Below, one piece after another: positions 23,656 through 23,772 of a DNA stretch of 23,772 nucleotides (its first letter is position 1; each line of letters begins with the position of its first letter). Below the pieces are notes generated by a model. The model ran no database searches. It was given only the letters and a program-made list of their open reading frames with translations, and had not been told where the DNA came from. The translations under genes were made by a program, and so were the position numbers. The stretch is from the NCBI GenBank assembly GCA_041859095.1, contig JBHEKY010000035.1, forward strand, positions 1 through 23,772, given 5' to 3'. Origin of the DNA: UBA1422 sp041859095. Lineage in GTDB: Bacteria; Bacillota; Clostridia; Peptostreptococcales; Anaerovoracaceae.

Positions 23656-23671
23656 TGCAATTCTTATGCCA
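23656..23671 (-). promoter_or_regulatory. Sigma-54 (-24/-12) promoter of the atoDA-thiolase-aminotransferase operon
   Basis: On the minus strand TGGCAT-AAGAA-TTGCA has the invariant GG and GC at the required spacing and matches the consensus but for T in place of C at the end of the -24 box. Transcription would start near 23645, about 90 nt before atoD. It is the second such site facing the same regulon. Confidence 0.85.
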
Positions 23672-23772
23672 CATGATTCCTGCTTTCGCTTTTTTATATT
23701 TTCGCTGAAATTTCAACGGGATGACCTGCCTGCCCGGGGGAGCTGCCTCCGCCGAAAACGTCAAAATCGGTT
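23672..23772. other. Upstream region of the atoDA sigma-54 promoter, cut by the window edge
   Basis: I see no supported gene here. It holds a 10-bp palindrome TGAAATTTCA (23706-23715). At the edge, read on the minus strand, AACCGAT matches the start of the 16-mer found upstream of kamA and lies roughly 120 bp before the predicted transcription start. The rest of any enhancer site would be outside the window. Confidence 0.4.

Noticed and set aside
23573..23764. 63-codon minus-strand frame upstream of atoD
   Set aside because: It overlaps the sigma-54 promoter, has no good ribosome site and no recognisable family. It is most likely an accidental open frame.

Overview
The window reads as chromosome of an anaerobic, amino-acid-fermenting member of the Clostridia. 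Supporting signs are a HrcA/CIRCE-type groESL operon, strong GGAGG-type ribosome sites, a TRAP importer, a radical-SAM lysine 2,3-aminomutase, an acetoacetate CoA-transferase/thiolase operon, and sigma-54 promoters with a dedicated enhancer-binding protein. No rRNA, tRNA, CRISPR array, IS element or prophage gene was seen.

Layout. 1-900: gene-free DNA with several short repeat families. 944-3204: groES-groEL behind a perfect CIRCE element, closed by a terminator. 3299-5797: metY-metA, the acetyl-CoA/sulfhydrylation route to homocysteine, with a four-copy 17-nt repeat in its leader. 5850-8833 (minus): a TRAP importer, dctP-dctQ-dctM, with an attenuator-like hairpin after dctP. 9059-13199: guaB-guaA-ureohydrolase. 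The IMP dehydrogenase resembles the Tritrichomonas type rather than the usual bacterial type. 13229-13742 (minus): a HicB-like antitoxin gene behind a strong promoter and a 23-bp palindrome, with no recognisable HicA toxin. 13966-14273 (minus): a 73-residue one-pass membrane protein. 14351-15832: an APC amino-acid permease.

15834-23671 is the most interesting part: an apparent lysine-catabolism regulon. A sigma-54 activator carries, in place of the usual PAS or GAF sensor, a domain of about 340 residues that resembles 3,5-diaminohexanoate dehydrogenase (Kdd), an enzyme of the lysine fermentation pathway. Its nucleotide-binding glycine loop looks ruined. Downstream lie two inverted copies of a 16-bp near-palindrome, a textbook -24/-12 promoter, and kamA (lysine 2,3-aminomutase). 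Converging from the right end is atoD-atoA-thiolase-aminotransferase, also preceded by a textbook -24/-12 promoter. Both operons end at one long bidirectional terminator. The model is that a pathway intermediate binds the dead-enzyme domain and switches on beta-lysine formation and acetoacetate activation/thiolysis. The middle enzymes of the classical pathway (kamDE, true kdd, kce, kal) are not in this window.

Family assignments rest on remembered family features and on catalytic residues visible in the translations. No database search was run.
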